From an uncultured Paracoccaceae bacterium (GTDB lineage Bacteria > Pseudomonadota > Alphaproteobacteria > Rhodobacterales > Rhodobacteraceae), in contig CANLVD010000001.1 of NCBI GenBank assembly GCA_947494445.1, positions 124,001-188,000 of the forward strand: 64,000 nt of DNA. The letters are read 5' to 3'. The notes under the pieces were generated by a model. That model was not told the origin of the DNA. It saw only the letters and a program-made list of their open reading frames with translations, and did no database searches. The translations under genes were made by a program, and so were the position numbers. Positions 42,198 to 50,824 of this stretch are shown here, piece after piece (position 1 is the first letter of the stretch; every line of letters begins with the position of its first letter).

Positions 42198-43155
42198 GTC
42201 GCTCGCGCTTCTCCTGTGCCTTGTTTTTGGCCAGAGCGGGAGTGCGAAGACCAGTTTGGCGTTGCCCCCGGGCGCGGTGGAAACCCTGTCGAGGGTTGAG
42301 GATCCGGGCGTCTACCTTGTGCCGCAGGCGGCGTTTTCAATGGATGCAGCGCCCGTGCGGCGCATCGAAGGATGGCGTCTATTGCGCAGCTGGCGCGCAC
42401 CAGCAGAAGCGGGGCCGCCCTTGCGGGTCTTCCAGATATTGCGCGATGATCTGGTTACTCGCGGCTTTGAAGCAACATTCCTCTGCGACAATGATGGCTG
42501 CGGCGGGTTCGATTTTCGTTACGGAACGGAAATCGCGCCCGCGCCGGAAATGGAAGTCGATCTGACTGCGTTTCATTTTGCCACTTTGACACGCGAGGCC
42601 GAGGGATCGACGGGTTATCTGACGCTGCTGGTCAGCCAAAGTCCTGAAGCAGTCTTCGTGCAGTCGATAGAAATCTGGCCTTCTGGCGAAAGCCGTCCCG
42701 AAACCGCGCCTGTCGCCCCCTTGCCAGTTGAGGCCCCTTCGGAGGAGAGCTCTCCAAAGGTGCTCCACACACCAGAAGAAACGACGCTCGCCGGTCAACT
42801 GGCACGAACCGGACATGGGGTTCTGGAGGGGCTGGATTTTGCATCCGGCAGTCCCGATCTGGCAGATCGCCCTTTTGCAGTGCTCGAAACGCTCGCGGCA
42901 TATCTTGAAGCCAACCCTGAGGCCCGGCTTGAGGTTGTCGGCCATTCAGATGCCGTGGGCTCACGCGATGGGAATATTGCATTGTCCCAGAAACGAGCCG
43001 CATCCGTTGTTGCGCGTCTCACATCGAAATTCGGGATCGCACCGGATCGGTTACGTGCCAGCGGTGTCGGGTATCTCGCACCGCGTGCCACCAATGCATC
43101 TGCCGAGGGTCGAGCCCTGAACCGGCGGGTCGAGGTTGTCCTGCTGGCTCCATAA
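42169..43155 (+). CDS. OmpA family (OmpA-like C-terminal domain) exported protein
   Basis: A 328-residue protein with a signal peptide (about 1-26, ending FGQSGSA), an N-terminal domain of unknown fold containing a Cys pair (FLCDNDGCGG), a Pro/Glu-rich linker (about 200-230) and a C-terminal OmpA-like peptidoglycan-binding domain with EVVGHSDAVGSRDGN and LSQKRAASV. It probably tethers the outer membrane or a periplasmic complex to the cell wall. The start at 42169 lies inside the preceding gene; it is chosen for the signal peptide, but no ribosome site is obvious. Confidence 0.85.
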   Translation: MPNITLYIGRSLALLLCLVFGQSGSAKTSLALPPGAVETLSRVEDPGVYLVPQAAFSMDAAPVRRIEGWRLLRSWRAPAEAGPPLRVFQILRDDLVTRGFEATFLCDNDGCGGFDFRYGTEIAPAPEMEVDLTAFHFATLTREAEGSTGYLTLLVSQSPEAVFVQSIEIWPSGESRPETAPVAPLPVEAPSEESSPKVLHTPEETTLAGQLARTGHGVLEGLDFASGSPDLADRPFAVLETLAAYLEANPEARLEVVGHSDAVGSRDGNIALSQKRAASVVARLTSKFGIAPDRLRASGVGYLAPRATNASAEGRALNRRVEVVLLAP

Positions 43156-43161
43156 GTTCTG

Positions 43162-44070
43162 TCAGTTCCAGCCGTCGGGCGCTGTGCCTTTGAATTGCTC
43201 CGCCAGATAATCGATGAACACCCTGAGTTTCGGCTGGGTATACCGCCCCGGCGGGTAAACCGCGTAAATGCCCAGCGGCTCGGTCACATGTTCCACGAGA
43301 ATTTCTTCCAGATCGCTGCTCAGTATCCGGTTTCCAAGAATGAACGACGGCAGCAAGGCGATCCCCAGACCGGCCTCTGCGGCATGCATCAGCGCCTCAC
43401 CATTGTTGGCGGTCATCTGGCCGCCGACCCGGATTTGCCGTTCTTCTCCGGAACGGGTCTTGAGCTTCCAGAAATTGCCGGTGGACAGGTTTGTGTAGTG
43501 CAAAAGCGAATGGTTCGAGAGGTCTTCCAGCCGCTCGGGCCGCCCGCGTCGTTGCAGATATTCCTTTGAGGCGACGATCAACATCCGGGATTCAGCCAGT
43601 TTGCGGGCCCGAAGGCTGCTGTCTTCCATGCGGCCAATGCGGATGGCCATATCGAAGTTCTCGGACAGCAATTCAACAAACCGGTCATCAAGCACCATAT
43701 CGACACTGACATCCGGGTATTCCTGCAGGAATTTGCCGACGATGTTGGACACCTGACGGATGCCGAAATTGACCGGGACCGATATCCGCAACGACCCGCG
43801 CGGGTCGGATTGCATTGCGCTGACCATATCATCAGCCTCGGACGCGTTGGCGAGCACCTGCGCTGCGCGGTCGTAATAGGCCAATCCGATTTCAGTCGGA
43901 TTGACGCGTCTAGTGGTCCGATTCAGCAGACGGGCGCCAAGACGGGATTCCAGCGCCGAGATGTGTTTGGATATCGCAGACTTTGACACGCCCATCTTGC
44001 GGGCAGCATCCGTGAAACCACCCTGATCAACGACTGCGATGAAGGCTTCCATTTCGCTGAGACGGTCCAT
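43162..44070 (-). CDS. LysR family transcriptional regulator
   Basis: A 302-residue regulator: N-terminal winged helix (FTDAARKMGVSKSAISKHI) and periplasmic-binding-like effector domain with the CrgA-type segment SLRISVPVNFG. Target genes are unknown; it is convergent with the OmpA-like gene and 77 bp upstream of a transglycosylase gene on the same strand. Close to the subgroup that regulates efflux or oxidative metabolism. Confidence 0.92.
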   Translation of the reverse strand: MDRLSEMEAFIAVVDQGGFTDAARKMGVSKSAISKHISALESRLGARLLNRTTRRVNPTEIGLAYYDRAAQVLANASEADDMVSAMQSDPRGSLRISVPVNFGIRQVSNIVGKFLQEYPDVSVDMVLDDRFVELLSENFDMAIRIGRMEDSSLRARKLAESRMLIVASKEYLQRRGRPERLEDLSNHSLLHYTNLSTGNFWKLKTRSGEERQIRVGGQMTANNGEALMHAAEAGLGIALLPSFILGNRILSSDLEEILVEHVTEPLGIYAVYPPGRYTQPKLRVFIDYLAEQFKGTAPDGWN

Positions 44071-44147
44071 GCAAACTCCGCGCGATCACTTGTACCAAAG
44101 GCTAGCCGGAAATGCCCGGACATCGTGTTAATACTTTCTGACGTAAT

Positions 44148-44723
44148 CTAGCTGTTACAGTTAATCAACTGATCCCTGTACCTTTCCGCACGATTTGAGA
44201 CCCGCGCAGCGGTGTTCAGAAGCCAGCCTTTTCGGTTGTAGCTGCCTCGGCTGAAGCCTGCGTGGCCCTCATGATAGGCCAGATACTGATGGTAGGCGTC
44301 TGACATCGGGATGCTGTTGCGGGTTCGGGACTTGGACATATACCAGCCCATGAAGTCCGATGCGTCCGAGAAATCATCACGCTTCGCGCGCCACCGCCCG
44401 GTATCAGCCTTGTAGTCCCCCCAGGTCCCGTCAAGTGCCTGCGCATAGCCGTAAGCACTGGAAATGCGCCCATTGGGGATGAAGCCAAAGATGTATTTGC
44501 GGGGCGTTCTGGCTTTTGGCCGGAAAGTGCTTTCCTGATAAAACGTCGCCAGTTGCACATAGACCGGAGCGCCCCAGCGGGCCTCCGTCTTGGACATGGC
44601 GCGGAACCAGCCCGGACGCTCGGATTTCATTCGGCAGGCATCCTCGGTATTTCGAGGAGGGCCCGCACTGTCGGAGGCACAGGCACTGAGTGCCAACAAC
44701 ACGAGTAAAGATCGCAACCGCAT
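44148..44723 (-). CDS. lytic transglycosylase-like lipoprotein
   Basis: A 191-residue lipoprotein: signal peptide with lipobox LSAC (Cys15), then an SLT-like domain with the putative catalytic Glu64 in FYQESTF, SSAYGYAQALDGTW and YLAYHEGHAGF. It would cleave peptidoglycan glycan strands at the outer membrane's inner face. Short compared with Slt70 or MltE. The last residues NCNS supply a possible disulfide with Cys30. Confidence 0.85.
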   Translation of the reverse strand: MRLRSLLVLLALSACASDSAGPPRNTEDACRMKSERPGWFRAMSKTEARWGAPVYVQLATFYQESTFRPKARTPRKYIFGFIPNGRISSAYGYAQALDGTWGDYKADTGRWRAKRDDFSDASDFMGWYMSKSRTRNSIPMSDAYHQYLAYHEGHAGFSRGSYNRKGWLLNTAARVSNRAERYRDQLINCNS

Positions 44724-44820
44724 GATGGTTACCTGTAATTTTTAGACCTGCTCTTTCCCGTCATTTGGCGCGGGATATCGGCCTATTGTGCCAGAGAAGA
44801 CTCCAATTACAAGAAAAACA

Positions 44821-45690
44821 TCAAAGGAAGAACGCAAGCGTGATCGGGATTGCGGCCACCGAAACAAGAGTTGAGATCACGACCATACCCGCAACCTCAT
44901 CCGATTTTGCCCCGTATTTTTCAGCCAGCATGAAGCTTGTGACGGCCACAGGGGTCGCGACTTGCAGAACCAGAACGCCCAGCGCCAGTTTCGGCAACCC
45001 AAGCCACAGGCCGATGCCAAGTGGAATGGCTGTACAGATGGCCAGTTTGAAGAGCGAAATTCCAAGCCCCATACCAATTGCCGCCGGCTGAAGGCGCGAG
45101 ATGGCCACACCAAGGGTCAACAGCATGACCGGAATGCCGATTTGACCGATCAGATCCAGCGTATTGCCGATCCAGCGCGGCACGTCCCATCCCATCATCA
45201 GGAAAACCGCTCCCAGAATGGTTGCGGCCACCATCGGCTCCTTGAAGGCAGGCCAGACCGAGCCGGAGCCTGAGACGATCCAGACACCGATTGTGAAGGA
45301 CAGAAAGGCCATGAGCGCAAAGATCACGACCGCATAGTCAAACCCAACATCACCAAAGGCAAAAAGCGCCAGAGGCAGCCCCAGGTTGCCGGTGTTTCCA
45401 AAGGTGATCGGTGCCAGAAACGTGCGCACCTCAAGCTTGAACAGAATGACAAAAAGATAGGCCACCAGCCCGACCCCCAGATAGGAGAGAAGCGCCGCCT
45501 GTGCGGTTGTCCACAGCAGGGTCGGGTCAATTTCCGTGCGTACCAGCGCCATGAAAATCAGGCATGGAATCGACAGGGTCATGGCCAGTCTGGTGACAAA
45601 CTGAACCCGGTATTCCAGCCCCATCTTGACCCAGACAAACCCGATGCCTGCCAGCAGGAAAACCGGGGCCACGATCTGAAGCACCTCCAA
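44821..45690 (-). CDS. AEC family (auxin efflux carrier-like) transporter
   Basis: An inner-membrane transporter of about 290 residues with ten helices in an inverted repeat. Seen: APVFLLAGIGFVWVK at the N-terminus and TFGNTGNLGLPLALF. Substrates in bacteria include malonate, malate and related acids, none assignable here. No good start exists: TTG at 45690 and GTG at 45684 lack spaced ribosome sites, while AAGGAG lies eight bases before an ATT codon at 45702. The frame stays open to 45990 but that part has no family likeness and runs antisense to hspQ. Confidence 0.82.
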   Translation of the reverse strand: MEVLQIVAPVFLLAGIGFVWVKMGLEYRVQFVTRLAMTLSIPCLIFMALVRTEIDPTLLWTTAQAALLSYLGVGLVAYLFVILFKLEVRTFLAPITFGNTGNLGLPLALFAFGDVGFDYAVVIFALMAFLSFTIGVWIVSGSGSVWPAFKEPMVAATILGAVFLMMGWDVPRWIGNTLDLIGQIGIPVMLLTLGVAISRLQPAAIGMGLGISLFKLAICTAIPLGIGLWLGLPKLALGVLVLQVATPVAVTSFMLAEKYGAKSDEVAGMVVISTLVSVAAIPITLAFFL

Positions 45691-45822
45691 AACCAGTAAA
45701 ATCTTGCAGACTCCTTGTTTGGGCTGTTCAAAGCCGGGCAAATGCGGTCTATCCGTTTGGTTGTCTGGACTTGTGCGCATCCGGACACTAAATTCAAGTG
45801 TGCCCAGAGTGGCCGAGGACGA

Positions 45823-46149
45823 ATGTTGAAGACGAATGCAAAATTTGCAATTGGACAAGTGGTCCGTCACCGCGTGCACCCGTTTCGCGGTGTGATTTTT
45901 GACGTCGATCCCGAATTTTCCAACACAGAGGAATGGTACGATTCCATTCCTGCCGAAAGCCGTCCCGCCAAGGATCAGCCGTTTTACCACCTGCTGGCCG
46001 AAAACGAGACGAGTTACTACGTGGCTTACGTCTCAGAGCAGAACCTTGTCACCGATGAGACCGGTGAACCGGTCGAGCATCCGGAAGTCGACATGATGTT
46101 CGGCAACCTCTCCGATGGCCGGTACGAGGTTGGCGGGCAACTCCACTAG
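45823..46149 (+). CDS. hspQ: heat shock protein HspQ
   Basis: A 108-residue HspQ/YccV-type protein with KFAIGQVVRHRVHPFRGVIFDVDP and HLLAENETSYYVAYVSEQNL; in E. coli it affects DnaA and Lon. The start at 45823 is chosen on family length; the frame is open further upstream. Divergent from the AEC transporter and nearly abutting the convergent ggt gene (3 bp). Confidence 0.93.
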   Translation: MLKTNAKFAIGQVVRHRVHPFRGVIFDVDPEFSNTEEWYDSIPAESRPAKDQPFYHLLAENETSYYVAYVSEQNLVTDETGEPVEHPEVDMMFGNLSDGRYEVGGQLH

Positions 46150-46152
46150 CGG

Positions 46153-47733
46153 TCAGTAGCCCAGGGCGCAGCCATCCTTGCGGGGATCGCTGGCACCGGT
46201 CAGAATGCCACGTTCATTGTCAATCTGGATTGATTGCGACCCACCGATGGGACCATCCGCATCCATGACCTTGTGGCCCTTGGCCATCAGTGCCTTGCGG
46301 ACATCTGCAGAATAGCCGCGCTCAAGGCGCAGCTCACCTGCCTCGGCAAAAGCGCGTGGGCCATCCATGGCGGTTTGTGCATCCATGCCGAAATCCACCA
46401 GATTGGTGACGAAACGCGCATGGCCAGCGGCCTGATATTGCCCGCCCATGACGCCAAAGGGCATCATCACACGCCCCTCGCGCGCCAGCATCGCAGGAAT
46501 AATTGTGTGCATCGGTCGTTTGCCCGGTCCAAGCTCGTTCGGATGGCCTTCTTCCAGCGTGAAACCCGCACCACGGTTGTGGAACAGAATGCCGGATTTC
46601 GGTGCTACAATGCCGGACCCGAAGCTGTGGAAGATCGAATAGATCAGGGAAACCGCCATACGGTCCTTGTCGACCACCGTCAGATAGATCGTGTCGCGAT
46701 GGACCGCCTCGGACGCGGCTGCCGGACCTTCCATGGCCATATGCGGGTCGATCAATGCGGCCAGCCGCGAAGCGGTCTCATCGGACAGCATGTGATCCAG
46801 ACGGGTCATGTGATCGGCATCCGAGATGAACCGGTTGCGTGCATCATAGGCGAGCTTGGTAGCCTCGGCCTCGATATGCACACGATCCGCACCATATGGG
46901 TCGAGCGACGCGAGATCGAAATGCGACAGGATCTTGCACAACAAAATCGCCGCAGCACCCTGACCATTGGGCGGCAGTTCGATCAGGTCGTGGCCCTTGT
47001 AGTCGCCCGACACAGGCTCCACGTCATCGGTCTTGCACGTCCTGAAATCTTCCAGCGTGTGGGTGCCGCCCAGCGCCTGAAGGGTCTCAACCATATCCTC
47101 AGCCACAGAGCCGGTGTAGAAGCCGTCACGCCCCTCTTCCGCAATCCGTTCAAGCGTCGCTGCCTGATCTGGCAATCTCAGGTCGTCGCCCACCTGCAGT
47201 GCCCGGTCGTCCTTGAGGAATTTGTCCCGGGCTGCGCCCTTTAGGTTGTCCGACGAGGCTTCGTAATCAAAGGCCACCCTTGGGGCGACCGGCACACCTT
47301 CGCGGAAATACTTGATTGCAGGTTGCAGGACATCGCCAAGTGACTTCCGTCCCCAATCCGCTGACAGTTTGGCAAAGGCATCGACTGCACCGGGAATGGT
47401 GATTGCATCCGCCGAATGCTCATCAATCACGGAATGTCCCTTTGCCCGCAGTGCTGCGGCATTGACCCCGGCCGCCGCCCGGCCTGACCCGTTGATGCCG
47501 TGCACCCGCTCTTCGCCAGCAGGTTTGACCAGAACGAAGCAGTCTCCGCCTAGACCGGTCATCTGGGGTTCGCACACGCCCAGAAGCACCGCTGCTGCAA
47601 TTGCAGCATCAGCCGCATTGCCGCCATCGCGCAGAACCGAAATGGCAACCTGGCTGGCCAGAGGATGAGAGGTCGCTGCCATTCCATTCTTGGCCACAAC
47701 CAATGAACGTCCCGCGTTCTGAAAATCACTCAT
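46153..47733 (-). CDS. ggt: gamma-glutamyltransferase
   Basis: A 526-residue Ntn hydrolase that hydrolyses or transfers gamma-glutamyl groups. The self-cleavage Thr is expected at the T of DTIYLTVVDKD; NGSGRAAAG, the AADAAIAAAVLLGVCEPQ block and PMHTIIPAML are conserved. No signal peptide is seen, so it appears cytoplasmic, as in the group of GGT-like enzymes without export. The ATG at 47733 follows GGAGG six bases upstream; the longer frame to 47934 is rejected. Upstream, the long gap holds the twin hairpins. Confidence 0.93.
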   Translation of the reverse strand: MSDFQNAGRSLVVAKNGMAATSHPLASQVAISVLRDGGNAADAAIAAAVLLGVCEPQMTGLGGDCFVLVKPAGEERVHGINGSGRAAAGVNAAALRAKGHSVIDEHSADAITIPGAVDAFAKLSADWGRKSLGDVLQPAIKYFREGVPVAPRVAFDYEASSDNLKGAARDKFLKDDRALQVGDDLRLPDQAATLERIAEEGRDGFYTGSVAEDMVETLQALGGTHTLEDFRTCKTDDVEPVSGDYKGHDLIELPPNGQGAAAILLCKILSHFDLASLDPYGADRVHIEAEATKLAYDARNRFISDADHMTRLDHMLSDETASRLAALIDPHMAMEGPAAASEAVHRDTIYLTVVDKDRMAVSLIYSIFHSFGSGIVAPKSGILFHNRGAGFTLEEGHPNELGPGKRPMHTIIPAMLAREGRVMMPFGVMGGQYQAAGHARFVTNLVDFGMDAQTAMDGPRAFAEAGELRLERGYSADVRKALMAKGHKVMDADGPIGGSQSIQIDNERGILTGASDPRKDGCALGY

Positions 47734-47817
47734 GTCATCCTCCTGTCTTTCGATAGGAATTAGACCGTTGGTTCGCCGCTGACCAGTCGTGATTTCGTCT
47801 AGGGGGAGAAGTTGAAT

Positions 47818-47859
47818 CGGCGCTGTGAAACTTGTGGGGGCAAATTGTTCACAGCGCCG
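47818..47859. other. hairpin 1 with conserved loop (possible structured RNA element)
   Basis: Perfect 12-bp stem CGGCGCTGTGAA (47818-47829)/TTCACAGCGCCG (47848-47859) encloses an 18-nt loop containing CTTGTGGGGGCAA at 47831-47843. GATCCT follows at 47859-47864. The same loop and 3' flank recur in hairpin 2. No known riboswitch or sRNA family was recognised; strand of transcription cannot be told from sequence. Confidence 0.65.
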
Positions 47860-47997
47860 ATCCTGAAGCCCTGAAAAGCTTACCGTTAACTCTTGTAATG
47901 GATTCGCGGCACGACCATGCCCGAATTGTGGCAAGATTCAAAAACGCCGCCACAATCTGATGATTTTTCGAATGAATTAACCATTTTCAGGCGAAAT

Positions 47998-48045
47998 GCC
48001 CTGCTGCTTGCTCGCTTGTGGGGGCAATTGGAACAGCAGCAGGGC
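47998..48045. other. hairpin 2 with the same loop and unrelated stem
   Basis: An 11-bp stem GCCCTGCTGCT (47998-48008)/AGCAGCAGGGC (48035-48045) encloses a 26-nt loop containing CTTGTGGGGGCAA at 48015-48027. GATCCT follows at 48047-48052. The stem differs entirely from hairpin 1 while staying fully paired, as expected if the structure and not the stem sequence is selected. Confidence 0.65.
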
Positions 48046-48178
48046 TGATCCTCGTTACGCAACGCCCTATACGTCCGCTAATTTTGCGACTGCGAAGAGG
48101 TCGAATTGCGGCAAATCTGTGTTTCAACCCGGTTATAAAAGCTTGCAGCCGCTGAATTCTGGTCGCATCCTTGCGCGT

Positions 48179-48520
48179 ATGGGAAATGCAAATTCTGTTG
48201 TGACCACCGTTCATCACGCCGATCAGGTGGCCTTCCATCGCACGGAGCTTGCGCCGATCCTGTCAGTTTACGGGCGCATGGTGGCTGCTGGTGAATGGCG
48301 CGATTATGGAATGTCGAATTTGCGAGACGTGGCGATTTTTTCGGTGTTTCGCCGAACAGCCGAACATCCCATCTACCGGATCGAAAAACGCCCCAAGCTT
48401 GCCAGCAAGCAAGGCATGTATTCGGTCATAGGAATGGATGGGCGCATTCTGAAGCGCGGCCACGATCTGAAATCGGTTCTGCGGGTTCTGGAAAAGAAAC
48501 TGATCCGGGTGGTCGACTGA
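48179..48520 (+). CDS. DUF2794 family protein
   Basis: A 113-residue cytoplasmic protein of the alphaproteobacterial DUF2794 family, of unknown function. The core VYGRMVAAGEWRDYGM and YRIEKRPKLASKQGMYSV are the family hallmark. The ATG at 48179 fits family length; the frame is open upstream but lacks likeness. It is convergent with the NlpC/P60 gene with only 3 bp between stops. Confidence 0.88.
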   Translation: MGNANSVVTTVHHADQVAFHRTELAPILSVYGRMVAAGEWRDYGMSNLRDVAIFSVFRRTAEHPIYRIEKRPKLASKQGMYSVIGMDGRILKRGHDLKSVLRVLEKKLIRVVD

Positions 48521-48523
48521 GGA

Positions 48524-49372
48524 CTAGAGCGCGATCCGGCGCATCGACGTGATCTGACCGTCACCTGCATCAGCGATACGTTTCACTGCGGTGCCAAGCG
48601 GCTCGAAGCAGACCGTCATGTAACCCGAATTGGCATGGAGCAGAGTGTTGGCATCCCGCATGATGCCGACATGGCCTTTCCAGAAGACAAGATCGCCCGC
48701 CTTCAGATCATCGACCCCGGCCACCTCGACCCCGCAGGCTTCCTGCTGGTCGCTGTCCCGTGGCAGATCAATCCCACAGGCAGCAAACGCCATCTGCATG
48801 AGGCCCGAACAATCCAGACCCAGAGCACTGCGCCCGCCCCAAAGATAAGGAACACCTTCGAACCGGCTGGCCACGGCCACAGGATCACTTGCAAAATCGG
48901 CCAGACCCGAGAGATGCTGAAGCGGGACAAAGCCACCCGTTGCGAGCCTGGCAAATTGACCCGTTACCTCGGAAACCGTTATGAGCGACATCATCGACAG
49001 ATGATCCATCGGGCGGGTTTTGAAGTTGGGCTCCGGGTAAAGGTGACTCGATAGCGCCGTGACCCGGTGGGTCGGCGTCACCGGCTCTATGTCCAGTCCT
49101 GCAATCGACACATAGCCGACATATCCGTCCCGGTCGGCCTGTCCCCAGGCCAGTGTTCCATCGGCATCCGTGTCATAGACCACAAATGTCTCGCCCATCA
49201 GCAATTGCGTGGTCAGCCCAGCGCCTCGCATTGCACTGCCGAAAACATCAAGCACCGGTTGCGATACCTGCATCACCTTGCCCTTGGCAAAACGCTCAGC
49301 TGTCACCTGACCTTTCAGATGATCGGCTGCGACATCTGCCCGGAATGGATGCTGTCTTGGATCAAGGATCAT
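48524..49372 (-). CDS. NlpC/P60 family cell-wall endopeptidase
   Basis: A 282-residue C40 peptidase: N-terminal SH3-like domains (about 30-155) and C-terminal NlpC/P60 domain with the catalytic Cys188 in LGLDCSGLMQ, His234 in WKGHVGIM and a polar third residue near His246. It cuts gamma-D-glutamyl-diaminopimelate links in peptide stems. No signal peptide is seen, which suggests a role on recycled muropeptides (inference). It follows the M17 aminopeptidase by 3 bp, so the two are cotranscribed and may degrade cell-wall peptides in sequence. Confidence 0.9.
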   Translation of the reverse strand: MILDPRQHPFRADVAADHLKGQVTAERFAKGKVMQVSQPVLDVFGSAMRGAGLTTQLLMGETFVVYDTDADGTLAWGQADRDGYVGYVSIAGLDIEPVTPTHRVTALSSHLYPEPNFKTRPMDHLSMMSLITVSEVTGQFARLATGGFVPLQHLSGLADFASDPVAVASRFEGVPYLWGGRSALGLDCSGLMQMAFAACGIDLPRDSDQQEACGVEVAGVDDLKAGDLVFWKGHVGIMRDANTLLHANSGYMTVCFEPLGTAVKRIADAGDGQITSMRRIAL

Positions 49373-49375
49373 TGC

Positions 49376-50791
49376 TCAGTCTCCTGCGAACCGGTGTGTG
49401 ATCACATCGAACATGGCGCGCGCGCCTTGCGCCGCACCGCCCTTGGGGCGTCCTGGCAGAGCAGATGGCGTCCAGCCGTAAAGATCAAAATGGGCAAAAT
49501 GCGCGGTGTTGTCGACAAACCGTCTGAGGAACAGGGCAGCCGTAATCGCTCCGGCCATACCGCCCTTTGGCGCATTGTCGATATCCGCAACATCGGGTTC
49601 GATCAGCGTCTCGTACGGGTCCCAGAACGGCAGACGCCACAGGGGATCCCATGTTCGTTTTGCAGCCGCAGACAGATCCGTTGCCAACTGGTCATCATCG
49701 GTAAAGAACGGTGGCACATCAGCGCCCAGCGCCACACGGGCAGCCCCGGTCAGGGTGGCCATGCACAGCATCAGATCAGGCGTTTCCTCATCCGCAAGCG
49801 CCAACGCATCGGCCAGCACAAGCCGCCCCTCGGCATCGGTGTTGTTGACCTCCACGCTCAGGCCTTTGCGGCTGATCAGCACGTCTTGCGGTCGAAACGC
49901 ACCTGCCGAGATGCTGTTCTCAACAGCAGGCACAAGAAGGCGCAACCGCACCGGCAAGCCTGCCTGCATGATCATCTGTGCCAGACCGATGGCCGTTGCC
50001 GAGCCGCCCATGTCCTTTTTCATCAACCCCATCGACCCGCTGGGTTTTATGTTCAGTCCACCGGTATCGAAGCAGACACCCTTGCCGACCAGTGTGACCT
50101 TGGGTGCGTCTTGCGCACCCCATGTCAGATCCAGCAGGCGCGGCGCCTGATCCGAGGCACGGCCAACCGCGTGAATCATCGGGAAATTTTGCTCAAGCAA
50201 AGCGTCCCCTTTGGTGACCGAGAGTTGCGCACCATGATCATTGGCCAACGTCCTGACCGCGTCTTCCAATGCATCCGGCCCCATATGCGAGGCGGGCAAA
50301 TTGATCAGATCACAGGTCTTTTCCGCTCCGGCAGCCAGAAGCTCCAATCGGCCAGCATCAACCGACTGATGTCTGACCAGTTGCGCGGCAGCCGGTTTGG
50401 CCGCCTTGAACGCATCAAACCGATAACTGTCAAGCAACCAGCCAAGGGAGATCTCGTTTGCCAGTTCCCCCGATAATGTCGGATCAAGCGCATAATCCCC
50501 ATCCGGCAATGATCTGGAAAGACCGGCAAGCGGGAACCGACCGCGCCTGCGGTCAGCCTCCGACCCTAAGCCGGCCAACACCTGAAGCAAGTTGCCTGAG
50601 GCATCCGGCAGCAGAACAAACTGTCCCAATCCTCCCGAAAACCCCTGTGATTCTGCCCAGACCCGATGCGCATCCGGCAGGTTTGCCAGTACAGTCTCAA
50701 ACGTCTGGGGAGTGGCAGTTACGACCGGGACCGCATGGTCAGAGGCATCGGCAAATCTGGCAGGCATGGGCGCATGTGATCCTTGTGACAT
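49376..50791 (-). CDS. M17 family leucyl aminopeptidase
   Basis: A 471-residue cytosolic di-metal aminopeptidase: GKGVCFDTGGLNIKPSG, the Lys/Asp metal residues in MKKDMGGSA and the signature NNTDAEGRLVLADAL. The N-terminal domain is shorter and less conserved than in PepA, matching PepB-like members. ATGs at 50791 and 50767 are both possible; the second has AGGATC nearby. First gene of an operon with the NlpC/P60 peptidase. Confidence 0.91.
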   Translation of the reverse strand: MSQGSHAPMPARFADASDHAVPVVTATPQTFETVLANLPDAHRVWAESQGFSGGLGQFVLLPDASGNLLQVLAGLGSEADRRRGRFPLAGLSRSLPDGDYALDPTLSGELANEISLGWLLDSYRFDAFKAAKPAAAQLVRHQSVDAGRLELLAAGAEKTCDLINLPASHMGPDALEDAVRTLANDHGAQLSVTKGDALLEQNFPMIHAVGRASDQAPRLLDLTWGAQDAPKVTLVGKGVCFDTGGLNIKPSGSMGLMKKDMGGSATAIGLAQMIMQAGLPVRLRLLVPAVENSISAGAFRPQDVLISRKGLSVEVNNTDAEGRLVLADALALADEETPDLMLCMATLTGAARVALGADVPPFFTDDDQLATDLSAAAKRTWDPLWRLPFWDPYETLIEPDVADIDNAPKGGMAGAITAALFLRRFVDNTAHFAHFDLYGWTPSALPGRPKGGAAQGARAMFDVITHRFAGD

Positions 50792-50824
50792 CTGCCCGGA
50801 ACACTAGGCAACTCCCCGTCAGGA

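Larger units (their letters stand above)
47734..48178. other. 445-bp divergent intergenic region with twin hairpins
   Basis: No gene is supported here between ggt (minus) and the DUF2794 gene (plus). It contains two strong hairpins with the same loop (listed separately) and a spacer of ordinary intergenic sequence between them. On the plus strand they would lie upstream of the DUF2794 gene; on the minus strand, in the leader of ggt. Confidence 0.85.

Noticed and set aside
45691-45990. N-terminal extension of the AEC transporter
   Set aside because: It runs antisense to hspQ and lacks hydrophobic or family-like sequence.
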